From assembly GCA_026724425.1 (NCBI GenBank), contig JAIUCV010000011.1:4733501-4797500 (forward strand): DNA of 64,000 nt. Direction: 5' to 3'. Numbering within the stretch: position 1 is the stretch's first letter; every line of letters starts with the position of its first letter. Made by a program: the position numbers and the translations under genes. The stretch is from Erythrophleum ivorense. Its lineage: Eukaryota; Streptophyta; Magnoliopsida; Fabales; Fabaceae. Below, one piece after another: positions 1 to 12,604 of the stretch. Under the pieces are notes generated by a model that saw only the letters and a program-made list of their open reading frames with translations, ran no database searches and was not told the origin of the DNA.

Positions 1-39
1 ATGCAATACTGGCAGAAGTATGAGGTGGGGGGACCACTC

Positions 40-708
40 ACTAAGGCATGCACAAAGCAAGGACAATAGGTGCATCAGAGAGGGAGGGAGCGTCTGAAAT
101 TAAAAGAGAGGAGGGACTGGAGAGAGAGGAGAGATCTGAAAGGAACGAGCGAAGGATGAGGGGAAAAGGAAAAAGGGACTTTCGAATGGGGGCAAGGAGA
201 GCAAATGAGACTCGAGAAATAGAGAGTGTGAAAGAGAGATGGAAAATCGAAGAAGGAGGCCGAAGAATCAGAAATGGATGAGGAAATTTTAGGGTTCTGT
301 GAATCGAGGGTTTGGTAAGAAATAGAAATGGAAGAGGAGGGCAGACAAAAAGAAACGAAGCGAGAGGAAGCAAGGAGGGAGGAATAGATTGGGAGTTTAG
401 GGTTGAAAAAATCGAGAAGAGGAGATGAAGAAAAGGAGAACGGAGTTTAGGGTGGAAGCGAATGAGAGGGGAGGCTGAGAGGAAAGAATCGAGGAGGAGA
501 CGGAGAGCAGGGGAACGAAAAAGCAGACGCACTGAAGGAAAACGCGTCAGAGAGCAGAGGGAGCCTGCGAAAAAGAGAAAGAGGAAGGGGGAAGTCTTGA
601 CAAGATACTTCTTCCAGAAGAGAGGAAAGGTGTGGATTTCAGAGAAGAGGCTTGTAGATCAGGAACGTGAATTTGGAAGGAAATGCACCATTTTTTAGTT
701 CCTTAGAG
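40..708. other. Purine-rich block with telo-box-like motifs, possible 5' leader
   Basis: The plus strand is almost pure A/G from about 60 to 600, so the minus strand is a CT-rich tract of the kind common in plant 5' leaders. TTAGGGTT-type telo-box-like motifs lie at 289-296 and 397-404, with TTTAGGGT at 446-453. A minus-strand ORF of 163 codons (41-532) is mainly Ser/Leu/Pro/Phe, as any CT tract would give, so I do not call it a gene. Two readings are open. It may be the leader of a minus-strand gene leaving the left edge. Or it may be exon 1 of a plus-strand transcript with a donor at about 709 (AGAG|GTAATT). Confidence 0.35.
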
Positions 709-2400
709 GTAATTTTTCATGCTTGCTTTCCCTTGGATTTTGGTTCTTCTGGATATATCGTCATTGTATAAAAGATTTTGAAAATGCATTAGGCGCTTGC
801 TCTTGTTAAAGGATGGGTTTGATTCTGAAATGTTATAGCTAGTGTATGCTTTGATTCGGCCCTGTATTAATGTTGTATTGATGGTAGCTTATCCTACAGG
901 GTACTTGAAATCATTTGCTGCATGATTTGGAGAGTAGATAAGAACCTATATGGTGTCATGTACATTTGAGATAGTGGTGTAGTGACGGTTCCCTGATCTA
1001 GTCCAAAAGTCCTGTTTAGTCTTAAATAGAATTTCATATAGAATTTTGCTTGTTCACTTGGTTATATAATTGTTACATTTAGCCGACATCTGTTTTTCTC
1101 ATTAGAATCGAGATAAAAATTGTCTATAAATAAACTTGGTTCTGCTCGTTTGTCCCATATTACTATGAGCTATCTGATATTTTTCCTGAAGCTTTTTAAG
1201 TTTTTTAGTTGTGCAGTGAGACAATTTTGGGTTATAATGAGTTTATTCCTTTGCTTTAGCCATGCATTTCTTAAGCAAGGGATAGGAAAATGCTCTGTCT
1301 TTTATCAGGTCTTCAGGTTGATCATATGGTGTTCCAGCTAGCGTGTTTTCTTTGTATAGTCTGTGTCCCCATGATGCCATTTCTGTTACTGAAAATGAAA
1401 CCTAAATAGGGAAGTATTGATCTGTCGTTGTTTTGCACTGGAAACTGAATTAAATTTTGACTTGGCAATGCTGGTCATTTCATTTATTCATGATATTAGT
1501 TGGACTGGGTACGGTGCTCATTGTTCCTGTAATTCATTTCTTTTTGTTTGTGAATTTGGACACGGTAGAGCCTCACTTGGAATAATTTATTCACAAGATC
1601 ATATTTTACAGTTGTCATTCTTTCCTTTGGGTCTTGTAATTGTTCCCCATTCCCTTTTTGCTCTGTTCTGGTTTGATTATTAGAAGGTATGTATTGGTTG
1701 GAGGAACTAGTCTTGGTATCCATTAGTTCTTGTCCTTCAGGGCCTCTTTGTTTGCACTTGACTCAACTCTATGGGTTTGGGTGTTCAGATTTATGTTCCT
1801 TTAGGATATTTGGTTAAGGGTTAATTTAATTTGAGGGAGCTGTATGTCTTGGTTTGGGAATCTGGTTCAAATGAGATTGGTCCAAACTTATATGGGATGC
1901 TTAAATCAATTATGGAGTATAACTTATCATCATGGAAGCTAATATGCCTCTTTGTTTCTGTTGTGTGTAAGGTCCCTGGAATCGGTGGAGTGAAGAGAAA
2001 GGGAAGTTGTACAAAGGAGTTAGAAGGCACTCCGCTGGTTAAGGGGGAATGCCCCAGAGGAGCAACACATGGAACCCGCTGAAAAACACGCGAGAGTCAC
2101 ATATCAACCTAACCAAGGGATGGAGACACTGAATGAAGATAAATGGGTTTTATGTCCTTCTTTATGTATCTAAAATGTATTTGTATCTTATACTTACTCG
2201 ACTATGCACAATGGCACACACCATCACCAATTATTGTGTGTTGGTATGGTATTTTGTTTCTTTAAATTTATTCTTTAATATTAGAATAGTTGTGTGGGAT
2301 TCTTTGTCCCTTCAGGCACATATTAATAAACCTATAAGTCATGTGGGGTAATAAAGCCTCCTTGGTACCTATTTGGGTCTCAAATTTACATTTCAATAAT
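709..2400 (+). ncRNA. Possible intron plus terminal exon of an unidentified plus-strand transcript
   Basis: After the GT at 709 the plus strand becomes T-rich and intron-like. A purine-rich exon-like segment starts near 1971 after a TGTAAG acceptor-like site, and a T-rich 3'-UTR-like stretch follows from about 2130. The exon-like part ends in a TGA at 2080-2082 and reads as a short basic peptide I do not recognise. No long ORF or known domain is visible. It could be a long non-coding RNA, a short-protein mRNA or a gene relic. This is an inference from base composition and splice-like signals only. Confidence 0.25.
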
Positions 2401-2439
2401 GTTTTGGTTTTTCTTTCTATATATATAAAAAGAACGAAA

Positions 2440-3910
2440 AGAAAGGGTTTTGCAAGTTAAATAAAGTTTTCAAATTCAAAACTAAATTTTAAGTAATCAA
2501 ACTTTTTTAAATTCCCATTTCCAAAAAAAAAATAAATAAGCAAAAATCAATTTTCCCTTTTATAGACTTTGGATTTTCTTCCAACTTTAGTTTGATAACC
2601 AAAAAATTAATTTAATTATAAGGATTAAAAAAAATAAAACCTAAAAAATGATAATAAGAAAACCAAAAACAAAAATCAAAATACAAGAAAAATTAAGAAA
2701 GTTAAAAATTAAAATCAAATTAAATAAAAAGTTTTTGAAAATGCAAAAAGGAAAAAGGAAATCCTTTTTAACTTCAAAAAAAAATCATTAAACGGAAAAA
2801 AATAAAAATAAAATAAAAAAACAAAATAAGAACCAAAAATAAAATAAAAATTGAAACAAAAGGAGGAAAGGGAGAAATTTTACTACTGACAAACATCATT
2901 TTGAAACTTAAAAATAGATGAATTAAAAAAAATTGACCCAAAAAATTTCACAAAAAAAAGAAACAAAAAAATCGACAAGAATTAAACCAAACCAAAAAAA
3001 AGAGACGGAAGGAAAAATGATGAAGGAAAATAGGAGAAAAAAAAAAGAAAATGTAAGAAGATTAAAATTAAATTTTACTTTAACAAATCTAAGCATATCA
3101 ACCAATTTCAAAATTGCTTTATTGGTTAAAGGAAAAGATAATTTTTATCTTCTTTATCTTTTCAAAACAAACCAAAAATAAATAAATAAATAAAAAGATC
3201 AAAAGTAAAGCTAAGAAAAAAAATCAATCAAAAATTAAAAAAAATCAAATCAAACAAAAGCAAAACAAAACAAAAAAAGCCAAGAAACAAAATAAAAAAA
3301 TAAAAACAAAAATAAATAAAAATAAAAACAAAACAAAATATCAACTAAATGCAACTTTCCTTCGAACTACGTGGATTTTGATCCCTTTTATAGGGTACGT
3401 AGGCCCTAGGCTTTTATCCTAAGTCAAGTCCGCTCTTGTAAATAAATATTTTTTCTTTTAATTTCATTCCTTCCCTTCTTATTTTAATTCTTGAATTTCT
3501 TTTCATTTTATTTTACTATCAATTTCCTTTCCTTTTTATACTTTTAACTTTATTTCCTTTAATTTCTTTATTCATATTTTACATGTGATTTGTTAGGGAT
3601 AATTAAAATAGAATTAAGGCTATTTTATTTTTGCACAACTAACTTATAATAACCATTCTTAGTAATGGGTGTAGTAGAGTGCCTAACACCTTTCCCACTC
3701 ACAATCGACTCTCGGATCCATTCTCTGGTTTATAGACCATCTTTCAAATAAAAAGGCTTTTCCAAAGTTTTGACTTTTCAAAAAATAAAATTTTGGTGGC
3801 GACTTCTAAACCCCTACACATATTTCAATTTTGATTTCGTTTCTCGATTTCATTTGAAAATCGAATTTCTTTTTTTAAGGCGCCACGTGGTCGCATTTTT
3901 GGGTGTGACA
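2440..3910 (+). mobile_element. Ogre/Tat-type Gypsy LTR, probably solo or truncated
   Basis: The left two thirds is an extremely A-rich stretch (about 2440-3350) with no gene. From 3360 the text is typical of Ogre/Tat Gypsy LTRs: a conserved block around 'ctacgtggattttgatc' with 'gggtacgtaggc' (3366-3405), a 'gtgcctaacacctttccc' block (3679-3696) followed by an ACTCTCGGATCCATTCT-like string, then 'ttggtggcgactt' (3792-3804). It ends in GGGTGTGACA at 3901-3910, a usual LTR end. Directly after it the Copia reverse transcriptase frame starts, so this LTR appears to have landed in or beside the Copia element. The left boundary is unclear and no partner LTR or gag/pol was found. Confidence 0.6.
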
Positions 3911-4850
3911 ATTTTCAGTAGTACTAATGAATTTCTTTATCATGAATTTTCCAAGCTTATGCAAAGAAAATTTAAAACGAACATGATAGGTGAAATGAAT
4001 TCTTTTTTTCAATTTCAAATCAAGTAAACAAAATAAAAAAAATTCATTAATTAAGCTAAATAGATGAAGGAGTTGATCAAGAAATGTGATTTTGAAAATG
4101 CCAAGTCTAGAGTGCTCCAATGTATCCTTCAACAAATCTTGACAAAGAAAAAAATAATAAGAGTTTTGATAAAAAACCAGCATGGACATATGATTGGTTT
4201 TCTATTATATCTTACAATTAGCAAGCCTAATATTATGTTTAGTATGTATGGGTGTGCTATATTTTAATTCAATCTTAAATAATTACATTATACAATTGTA
4301 AATAGGATTTTTAGATACTTAGTTGGTACATAGAGTTTTGGCATATGATATCCACAAAACAATAACTTTTAGTTAGTAGGATATGTATATGCTAACTTTA
4401 CAAGTGATAAGATTGATAAAAAAAAAAAAAAGCACCACCAACGGTACCTTTCAGTCCTTTGGCAATGCATTAGTGTCTTGGTTCAATAATAAATAAAGCT
4501 CAACAACACTTTCTAAGGTTGAAGTAGATTATATGACAATTTCAAAGCTATTGTATTCAACCTTTATAAATGAAGCAATAATTTAAAGATTTTTCACTAA
4601 GCTTAAGCCAAATTCCAATTCTCTGTGACAACATTAATGCCATATGTCAAACTAAAAACCCTATACATCATTCTTAAACAAAGTATGTCAAGATCAAACA
4701 TTATTTCATTTGAGATCATGGGTAACAAGGTGATATTAATGTTAAATATGTTCAAACTAAGCACTAATTTGTTGAAATTTTTATGAAGCCTCTATTAGAA
4801 AATTGTTTTCTATGCTTAGAAAGGAACTAAGATTAATTGATCATGTTTGA
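3911..4850 (+). pseudogene. Copia retrotransposon pol remnant: end of RT plus RNase H
   Basis: Translating across frameshifts and stops gives the usual Ty1/copia order. An RT segment reading ...STNEFLYHEFSKLMQ...GEMNSFFQFQIK lies at 3911-4027 (family form: EFSKLMQ..F.MSMMGEL.FFLGLQI). Next come the MIGFLLYLTISKP block (4184-4230) and the RNase H blocks: a Y.DADY-like stretch near 4383-4425, LVSWFNNK near 4470-4493, and the CDN...AI...NP.HH segment near 4624-4665. A degenerate 'ADIFTKPL' region runs to about 4845. Many in-frame stops make it non-functional. Its upstream half (gag, protease, integrase) is missing. Confidence 0.75.
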
Positions 4851-7020
4851 TGATTATTTGTGTGCTTTAATGGCTTAAATCTTGTTTTTGCAAGTTTTGT
4901 ATCTATTTACTACACAGAAACCTTATTAACTAGATATAAAACCTATTAACAAGATTATTGAGTGTAGAAAAGTCAAACTTATGTTGACTAGGGGTGGTTG
5001 CCTTAAGTTGAAAATTCAATTGAACAATTATCTTCTTCAACTTATAGGAATAAATGTTACACAAAGGTGATGGGTCATGTCTATTATTTTAGAACTGCAT
5101 TTATAGTAACTTTTTGTCTATATACATTAAAACATCTACCACAAGTCATGTGTAGATCACTTTTCCTCCCTTTCACTCTTGGAAACTCAAAAGGCATTTT
5201 GATTGGCACCCGTAATTGTCTTTAACATCCATTCCCTTGTAATGCTTCAACCTGTACAAAAACCCTAGATTGAAAATCCTTTTGCCACTCTTACAAATTT
5301 CTCTAAAAGAGGCGAGATTGAAGTCTGTGGCTAATAGATTCCTCTTGCAGCAAAGCCCCTACACAAAAAGAAAAGTCTTCATCTTCCTCAAATTCTTTTG
5401 TGACTAAATCTCCTTTGAAGGTTATCATGATCAAAGAACAAGGCTCGAAGGATTCATTTGAGGAAGCAATGACATATCAATGATAGACTAAAAGTGAAAT
5501 TCATTCCAAGCCCTAAAAAGCTAGATCATTTAATCCAAAAGGATACTTCTGAATTTTCCTCCTCTGAACCCTCAAATGGTGAAAAGTCTTTTAAGGAACC
5601 TACACCTTTAAAGGATGACAAAGGAAAAAGGCCATCTGATTCGCCATAACATGAAAAGTCATGACTTTCAAATACCACTAAAAGAGAATATGAGAAAAAC
5701 AAGGATGGGTCCAATAACAATTTTAACAAAGAAACTTTTGTGGGAGATTTCCTTTCTAGAAGGGAAAAAGTGAAGCATTGCAACATCATGGATTATTTCA
5801 GTTTAGGACTTGAAGGAAATACATTATGACATTAAGAAGCCCATTATAAAAATGGATAGAGGCCAATTTTGGAATTGATGGAGTAGTCTATGAAAAATTG
5901 GTACGAAAATTCTATGCCAATCTGTCTGTTATAGAGGATTGAATTTTAGTCCAATCCTTCTTGAAAGGCAAAATAATCATCCTAGCTAAGAAGAAATTAA
6001 GTAGGCTATTGCATATAAAGTTTGTAAGGAAATCATTTTTCTTTAAGAAGACTTGGGAAAGAGATTTTCCTGTAACTTATGATACTGCTAAGGATAATGT
6101 CATTGAAAAGCCTGATTTGCTCACTTCTAGTAGAGTTAATGGATTGGCTTTAACTTTTAAGAATAAAATTATAGCTCATATGATTAACACCTCTATACTC
6201 TGTTGTGCGAAATCATTGGAGTTTATAAATAATAAAGATGTTCGCCTTCTATATTGCCTTGACATTAAACCCCCATCAATATAGGAACATAGATTTTAAG
6301 GTTCTTAGCCGAAAGCATCCAATTCACTTAACTTCTTATAAGCCTATCATTTGAAATATTGCTTACTAGGGTCTTCAAAGCTAATGACATTAATCTAAAG
6401 AAGCATCTTTTAATAGTGGTAGATACCACTTATGATGAAGCCACCTTTAAATTAATGAAATACACTAAAATGAATAATAAATGGATTTGGCTAATTGATG
6501 TTCCTACTCTTACCTAAGCCAATTAGATAGATAAAGAAATTAAAAAATCTATAAATCTTGTTAGTAGAAATCCTGTAGATAATCTTGTTATAGCTGCTTC
6601 TAATATTCCATGGTAAGGAAAGCATAAGGTTCCTCAATAAGATCAACCCTATAGTGCCCATGGTCATGTACCTTCAATTTCAACATCTAGGGACTCCTCA
6701 TCTTAAGACCCTTCTCTTAAGATCCTTAAGAAAATGCTTTCAACTTAGGTTTCCCTGAACCAAATGTTTTCTACTAGTATGAAATAAATAAATGACTAAA
6801 TAAGAGAGTTAACTATGAGTATTAGAATTATGAGGGGTTTGTTGAAAAGTAATGGACTACTTTGTCAACAGATGGATTCTATACAAAAAGAGCTTAAAGA
6901 TTCAAATGAAGGAATCAACACTAAAGTTGCTGTATTTACCCACAGGCTGTGAGACATTGATACTGTCATTGTAGATTCTACTAGGGTTCTTAGGGTGATT
7001 AACAAATGAGTTTGACGTCC
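4851..7020 (+). pseudogene. Third ORF of the Copia element, plant transposon-protein-like, decayed
   Basis: Between the Copia pol end and its 3' LTR lies about 2 kb of broken coding sequence on the same strand. The part near 5890-6290 reads ...KLVRKFYANLSVIED... then ...VNGLALTFKNKII... . This resembles the putative plant transposon protein domain (Pfam PF20167-like), which is common in the extra ORF of some plant retroelements. A polar stretch rich in Lys/Ser precedes it (5380-5760). A heptad-like segment (about 6830-7005, ...MDSIQKELKDSNEGI...) that could be a coiled coil follows. There are several stops and frame changes. The family assignment is from memory of the motif. Confidence 0.5.
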
Positions 7021-7508
7021 TTAGTCTCTTAAGGTTGACTAGTTAATGATGGCCTAATTCTATTTTTAATTCTTATTGAGCTAATATTTAATTATGTTTA
7101 ATTGTTGGACCTTACTTGCTATATGAGTGGTACTGCATTGATTTGTTGATACACTGGATATAATATTTTGGATTACTTGTGTTAAATTTCTGATATACTC
7201 TTGCTACCATCTTGTTTACGAAACAATTCCTTGGTCTTGCTTTATGATGACAAAAAAAGGGTGAAATAATTGACTTTGTTAAAATAATTGATTTTGTTGT
7301 TATCCTCTTCTTGATATTATATATAATGTTTTCTAGTTATTTGCTAGTTTACTACCTTCTCCTATTATTTGCATTTCTACCTTTCTGTTTTGGAATGTGC
7401 AATGCTTATCTAATTAATAAGGAGCTATTATATTGATCTAATGTGCTTGATATGCTTAATTTTGTTACTTTTATCTTAGTGGTTTTTTTATCATCAAAAA
7501 GAGGAGAT
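7021..7508 (+). mobile_element. Copia non-coding spacer and polypurine tract
   Basis: T-rich sequence without ORFs, ending in the polypurine tract AAAAAGAGGAGA (7496-7507) directly before the LTR. The motif 'aagaggagattgttgg' is the usual junction of plus-strand primer and 3' LTR in plant Copia elements. Confidence 0.6.
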
Positions 7509-8705
7509 TGTTGGCCTAATAACTTCTCACAACCATAATTGATTTTAATGATAACAAGAGTCCCTTGTTAGATAAAAGCTCATTAATGTTTCTATCTATT
7601 AATGACTTTATTATTGACTTGGTTCACTTGTGCAAAAGAGACAAAAGTTATATATGCTTAAATTATTCTATCACTTTATCTATCTATTTTTGTACAACTT
7701 TATTTTTTGTCTATCTTTGTGCTTGAAAATTATGAAGAGCATAAGTCAAGCTTACTTCTAATTATCTCTCCCATAAATTGATAGCAGTAATGAATTTTAA
7801 CGAGGATGAGACAACTTAAGCCTTTGCACGGACGCTTCCTCTTTAGCTTGAAGTTTTCAACAAAACAAAACCATAAAAAAAAAAAAAACAGAAATGGTTT
7901 GAGATTACTTAAAGCTAGTTGAAAAAGAAGAGCATCCTTACAATTTCATAGTTGCTTAAGACCCATGATGACCTTATTGCTGTAATAGACATTTTAAAGA
8001 TGTCTCATAATGGTTAGAAATATGGATGTCTATATACAATGAAGAAGTGCATAACAAAGAACAACAACTAGTAAATACAAAACTTTCTTATTTCAAATTT
8101 GTTATAATTCTCTTTATTCTTATTATTCTAAGTTATTTCTTTGCTTAGTAACTAGTTTATTTGACTATTTAAGAGTCAATTTGAAAGGTTACTTATAATT
8201 CTTTGATTGATAAGAGTTTATCAAATCTTATATCCTTTTTGAAAATATTTTCTTGGAGAACAAAGTTAATTTGTTAGTGAGTTGAGAAATCACTTGTAAA
8301 AATTGTGAGTTTGAAAATTTTAAGTGTGATTATTGCTATGTAACTTTGACTAAATAATAAAAAATCTCTTCAAGTTTACAAAGCGATTGGATGTAAGTTA
8401 AAAGGATCAAACTATGATATATGCAATGTATTTCTTCCTTTACTCATCTTTGTTCATTTGTCTTTACATTCTATTTGAAAACTTGTCAATAAGATTTTTT
8501 TAAGTTTCTTGAATATTTAACTACTTAGTTATATTTTACAATATACTATTGACAAAATTTTCTTCTACATAAAATATTTGTAACTACATCTCATTTATCT
8601 TAATTGCCTTATATGCATTTTACTACTAGCATCTTAATTGTCTTAATTGTGCATAATATTTAAAGTTTTTGTAAAAGCACCTATTTACCCCTTTTTAAGA
8701 GCATT
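7509..8705 (+). repeat. Copia 3' LTR, approximate right end
   Basis: Starts TGTTGGCCTAATAAC immediately after the polypurine tract. Near the end is AAAAGCACCTATTTACCCC (8674-8692), which resembles the '..GCACCTATTCACCCCC..' string near the 3' end of many plant Copia LTRs. No ORF of note. No second LTR copy was seen, because the 5' part of the element is missing from the window. The right end could be off by tens of bases. Confidence 0.55.
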
Positions 8706-9600
8706 TTTTAATATTGATATACAACCATGTTATTCCTTCTAAAATCTTGAATGTGAGATTTAGAGTATAGTTAAGCATAAAATCCATAAATAAATTTGAC
8801 ATATTCTTTCTTTACCCTAAATTTGATAGAAAACAAAAATGGAAGGAATTAAAGGAAATAACTTCATATTCTATTACTTTAGTAAATTTTAAATATAAAA
8901 GTTAGGCTTTCTTTGATATCAATTTGAAAAATAAGAGAGAAATAAACAAATTTAAGTGATATTTATTATATCTATAAAATTTTTATTTATCAGTATCTAT
9001 ATATTATTATTATTATTTTTTAATAAAGATATGATAATCATTTTTCATATATAAAATTATTATTTTTTGTATCTATTTCTAACTTTTTTGTATATAAAAC
9101 AACTTATTACTCATTATCCTTTTCTTGTCTATCTTTTCATTTCCTTGATCATTTTCATCTTCCATTCATCCAATCAAAAGACAACGAAAGCTCAAAGCAT
9201 GTTATTTAGTCAGAAGCCAAACTGTCAGTCAACCAACACGAGACATTGCAAACAGTTCAGAGAAAACAATTATGCAGAGATATGTATGCTTTGTATGAGA
9301 TTGATAACTGTAAATTTTGAAGCCAACGAAAAAAAAATTATAATGTAACTTTCTCTGATTAACTCATACTCAGTGAAATTGTAGGTTTGCAATTTGTGTG
9401 GGGTATATGACTGACAGAAGAAGGAGATAGTGCCCATAGCGGGTTTAATTTGATTGGATTTTGTCACTCTCCTCAATCAAATCGATAAGAATAGGAAAAT
9501 TCGAAGCAATTCAACAAAAACCTCAATTATTTAATGGACCCATCGCTAATAATAATAATACCCAACACGAATGAACTAGCGATAAGATTCCATTTTACTA
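8706..9600. other. Intergenic AT-rich stretch upstream of hydrolase A
   Basis: No coding signal. Short ORFs here (for example 9067-9348 plus) have no recognisable motif and look like chance reading frames. The right part probably contains the promoter of hydrolase A, but I cannot pick a convincing TATA box. Confidence 0.4.
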
Positions 9601-10410
9601 GTTACAGTAGATGTAACGTACTGCAAACAAAACTAAAGCGTTTGTTTCGTATCCCCTTTTTCCTCATGGAAAGTCGCTTGTTCTTTTCCTACTTCATTCT
9701 GGTTTTACGCCCTCTTGCTGGCTCTGGCACCAACAGAGGACATTTGTAAACCATCTTCCTTTTACTTCTTCCAGGTTTGTTCTTCCCTTTTACTTTCTTT
9801 GCTTTCATAATTTGATGAGTTTGGGATTGATTGGTATGAATTTTACTTGTTATTTTAGATTTTCATGATGAACTTTTATTAGTAAAATTCTTGTGTATCT
9901 GGGTTCAAATTCATGATTAGCTTTCAGACTCTTAGAGGATGTGTGCAGCTTCTCTGATCTGGTGATGCGTATACCTATTCCCCATCTTTATTTGTGAAAT
10001 TGATTAACTTCTTCCACGAATCAAGGGTAATTGCGCCATTTAGAATTTCTTTTCTTTAACTTTGTGGGACTGAAGGAATTGGCTTAAGGGACTGCCATTT
10101 TCATCATAAGGCGCTTAAACTTTAGGGATTTGAATTTATTTTGATTAATTTAATTTAAGCTCTATTAAGTATATTATAAATTATGGGCATCAATAGAAAC
10201 CACTCTGTTATTGAATATCAAATTTCATGTGCTCTGCTATGTTTCCTCTGTTCCTGTAAAGTTATTGAACTGGTAATTGTGATTGACCATCACCGATGAG
10301 CTGTGACTTAATGATAATGGAATGATCTTGATTTGAGTTGGAACACAGTTATTGAACTTCAGAATGATAGTATTAATACAAAATTAGTAGGGTTTTGCTC
10401 TTTTGCAGCA
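9601..10410 (+). promoter_or_regulatory. Hydrolase A 5' leader with intron ending next to the ATG
   Basis: A pyrimidine-rich leader near 9640-9774 ends in a donor-like CCAG|GTTTGT at 9775. A matching acceptor TTTTGCAG ends at 10408, two bases before the start codon. Paralogues B and C also have an AG acceptor a few bases before their ATG, so the leader intron seems ancestral. The exact transcription start is not visible. Confidence 0.45.
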
Positions 10411-11882
10411 ATGGTGAATCCAATAACAGCAGCAGTGGTGGCGGGTCTGCTAGGGTGGGCTTATAAGACCATAAAGCCCCCTCGTCCTAAAATCTGCGGA
10501 TCACCGGGCAGTCCTCCGATCACTTCGCCGAGGGTGAAACTCAGTGACGGAAGGCATTTGGCCTACCGGGAGTTCGGAGTCCCCAGGGAAGAGGCTAGGT
10601 ACAAGATCATCGTTGTTCACGGATTTGCCAGTTCCAAAGACATAAACTTACCTGTCTCTCAAGTATGAACAACTCTTCTTCATTCTTTTGTGGTTAAACT
10701 ACATAGCATATGCCATCAGTGATGCTTTTGAAGCAAAAAACAATCATATTCTGAGAAGAAAGCTGATAACGCTTGTTGCTTCATGATAATCTGTGGATTG
10801 ATATATGATAATCATACAACACATGGTGAAATTTTTTGGATGTTCTGATCATGTACAGGAACTCATAGATGAACTTGGCATATATTTCCTCTTCTTCGAT
10901 CGAGCAGGTTATGGAGAAAGCGATCCATATCCATCACGTACAGTGAAGAGTGAAGCATATGATATTCAAGAACTAGCTGACATACTGCAAATTGGGGCTA
11001 GATTTTATGTCATTGGCATCTCAATGGGAGCTTACCCTGTTTGGAGTTGCCTAAGATACATCCCTCATAGGCATGACTACTCCAGACTTTTAGCTTCGCC
11101 TTACTTTTATGGACAAAACTTAAGTCATCAGCTATCGGACGATGATTTTATTGAAAAATTTGATATTAACACCTAAATTTCTTTTCCATGTTTAAGGTTG
11201 TGAATGCCTGTCATTGTTTACACATAAACATTCCTTGGCAGATTGTCAGGAGCATCCTTAGTGGTTCCATTTGTGAGCTACTGGTGGTCTTCTTTTCCTG
11301 AGAATTTATTAAGAGAAGCTTTCGAGAGGCTAACTCAACAGGACCAATGGACATTTCGAGTCGCACGTCATGCCCCTTGGTTGTTGTATTGGTGGATGTC
11401 CCAAAAATGGTTCCCTTCACTAAGTTTGCTCTCAGGGAATATGTCAGTCTTCTGTCCTGATGATTTGGAGTTCTTGAAGAGCTTGCCAGAAAACCAATGG
11501 AGTGCTGGTCAGGTACCTATATGACTTCTTCCTCTCAGAATTCTAGACATGTAAGATCCATGTCAAAGGTGACTAACATGGTTATATTCAGGAAAAGATA
11601 ACACAACAAGGTAAACATGAATCGTTACACCGAGACTTAATCGCCGGATTTGGAAAATGGGAATTTAGTCCCACGGAGATAAGCAATCCATTCCCAGACA
11701 AGGACGGTTCTGTGCACATATGGCAGGGATACGAAGACAGGATCATTCCTTATACTGTGAACCGTTACATCACGCAGAAACTCCCGTGGATTCACTATCA
11801 CGAGATTCCCGAAGGAGGGCATTTGTTCATCTTCAGGAACATTCAATGTGAGGCTGTAGTAAGAGCTCTTTTGCTCTCGTAA
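10411..11882 (+). CDS. Alpha/beta-hydrolase family protein, paralogue A
   Basis: Four coding exons: 10411-10662, 10859-11070, 11242-11512, 11592-11882, giving 341 residues. The N-terminus has a hydrophobic stretch (about residues 4-18) that may be a membrane anchor, then the family block ...SPRVKLSDGRHLAYREFGVP. The fold's signature parts are present: the oxyanion HGF motif (70-72), the nucleophile elbow G-I-S-M-G with Ser139, the acid Asp294 in WQGYEDRIIPY and the base His322 in EGGHL. It should be an active serine hydrolase or esterase, but the substrate is unknown for this plant family (Arabidopsis At1g74300/At3g03240-like, from memory). Intron 2 uses a GC donor (CATAG|GCATGA), which gives the in-frame Arg shared by all three paralogues. 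The ATG at 10411 was chosen over one at 10333 because a splice acceptor lies directly before it and it matches C in length. B and C lie downstream on the same strand. Confidence 0.9.
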
Positions 11883-12604
11883 GATCTTCCTATTATATGT
11901 AATGTGTCTCGTATAGATACAAAGATGCATATTTTATGGCGCAATGCTCATCGTTCTCCTTGAGATACAATAAGAACGTTGAATGATCACGCCTCATCAG
12001 CCAGTCTTTACTTTAATACCTTACGGTTTTTTGGTTGAAATAATATATGACATGCATGTTGGAGATATTTTGAAGAATATGAGTGAGTATATAGATTGTT
12101 GTAATTCCATTTCGTTGTTTTTGGTTATCTTTTACAATAGTTTAAAATCTTGTAATTGGGGTCTTTATAGATTTAAAATATTTTAATTTAGTTCTTATCA
12201 TATTAAATTTTACAAACCTGACCAATCATATACATAATTTGCATAATTGATGCCAAGGGATAAAAGTACATAATAAAACAAAATTAATTTACACATATGA
12301 CATGTGATATTAACTATTAGGTAAATTAACTTGAATCATATATATTTAAAGTATTAAGATAGTGCATAGCTAGTCATATTAATAAAATTTAACAAAGTAT
12401 TGGTCAAAAGATGGGAGAGATTAAGTTAAAATTCTTTTAGAACTATATGAATCAAATTAAAAATATTTAAATTATATGAATGAAATTGAAAGGTGAGTGA
12501 AATTGTGAGGGCAAAAAAAACAATTTAACCAATTATATGTTTTTTTCCTAATGATTTTCATTCTTTGGTATCTTAACAATTAATAAAATTTAGAGAAAAT
12601 TTTT

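Noticed and set aside
41..532. Minus-strand ORF of 163 codons in the purine-rich block
   Set aside because: Composition is Ser/Leu/Pro/Phe only, as expected from any CT-rich tract; no domain or conserved block.
9408..9440. TGACAGAAGAAGGAGATAG resembling the start of miR156/157
   Set aside because: Only about the first ten bases match and no complementary arm forming a hairpin was found nearby.
10333..10410. Upstream in-frame ATG for hydrolase A
   Set aside because: It lies inside the predicted leader intron, whose acceptor ends at 10408; paralogues start at the position equal to 10411.
11211..11930. Minus-strand ORFs opposite hydrolase A exons 3 and 4
   Set aside because: Shadows of a conserved plus-strand coding sequence with full catalytic motifs.
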